DNA of 5,262 nt, taken from an uncultured Selenomonadaceae bacterium (GTDB taxonomy: Bacteria; Bacillota; Negativicutes; Selenomonadales; Selenomonadaceae). Shown in pieces: positions 5,203 through 5,262 of the stretch. The translations under genes were made by a program, and so were the position numbers. The notes beneath the pieces were generated by a model. The model did no database searches. It saw only the letters and a list, made by a program, of their open reading frames with translations, and was not told the origin of the DNA. Positions within the stretch are counted from its first letter, which is position 1; every line of letters begins with the position of its first letter. The stretch lies in NCBI GenBank assembly GCA_905236785.1, contig CAJOQC010000035.1:1-5262 (forward strand), given 5' to 3'.

Positions 5203-5262
5203 CCTCCTCCCGTCGGCTACGCCGACACCCTCCTCCAAGAGGAGGGCTGATTTAAGCCTCCC
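5203..5262. repeat. GC-rich double-hairpin element resembling a dispersed intergenic repeat (runs to window edge)
   Basis: Two perfect hairpins stand side by side: GTCGGC-TAC-GCCGAC (5212-5226) and CCCTCCTC-CAA-GAGGAGGG (5228-5246). CCTCCTCC also occurs just before the first hairpin (5203-5210), so the GAGGAGG arm can pair with either copy. CCTCCC recurs at the right edge (5257-5262). This purine/pyrimidine-block style is typical of REP-like intergenic repeats in Bacillota genomes; that it is dispersed is an inference, as only one copy is seen here. Confidence 0.5.

Noticed and set aside
5052..5255. Plus-strand open frame (67 codons) over the plsX promoter and the repeats
   Set aside because: Its coding sequence consists largely of the palindromes and the GC-rich repeat, with an Arg/Pro-rich tail derived from the repeat; no Shine-Dalgarno precedes it.
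1..5262. CRISPR arrays, tRNA or rRNA genes, insertion sequences, phage or defence genes
   Set aside because: None is visible. The window is almost wholly occupied by housekeeping lipid-synthesis genes, and the only repeats are the inverted repeats at the right end.

Overview
This window is a compact, co-directional type II fatty-acid synthesis (FAS II) operon read entirely from the minus strand. In transcription order, right to left, it holds plsX, fabH, fabK, a small CxxC/membrane/CxxC protein of unknown function, fabD, fabG and the 5' end of acpP, which runs off the left edge. The gene order, the use of FabK (the FMN-dependent enoyl-ACP reductase) where many bacteria have FabI, strong AAGGAGG-type ribosome binding sites and about half G+C by eye all point to a member of the Bacillota. 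Negativicutes or Clostridia are the most likely classes; nothing here fixes the genus.

Right end (5013-5262): no credible gene. It holds a convincing sigma-A-type promoter for plsX (TTGCAA, 17 bp, TATAAT). Beyond it is a 76-bp nested inverted repeat containing a plus-strand terminator-like hairpin, and then a GC-rich hairpin-rich element that looks like a dispersed intergenic repeat.

Coding block (154-5012): the genes are nearly gapless. plsX and fabH overlap by 4 nt, fabH to fabK has a 6 nt gap, fabK and the small gene overlap by 4 nt (ATGA), the small gene to fabD has 15 nt, and fabD to fabG has 1 nt. This implies one polycistronic mRNA with translational coupling. plsX and fabD both start with TTG. 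fabG to acpP has a longer 52-nt gap with a perfect TTGACA but no good -10.

How they work together: FabD loads malonyl onto ACP (the acpP product). FabH condenses acyl-CoA with malonyl-ACP to start chains. FabG performs the first reduction and FabK the last reduction of each elongation cycle. PlsX converts finished acyl-ACP to acyl-phosphate for phospholipid synthesis. The elongating synthase (FabF) and dehydratase (FabZ) are not in the window and probably lie beyond its left edge or elsewhere. The only unexplained gene is the 61-residue zinc-ribbon-like membrane protein between fabK and fabD. It is the best candidate here for something undescribed, but no wholly new system is evident.
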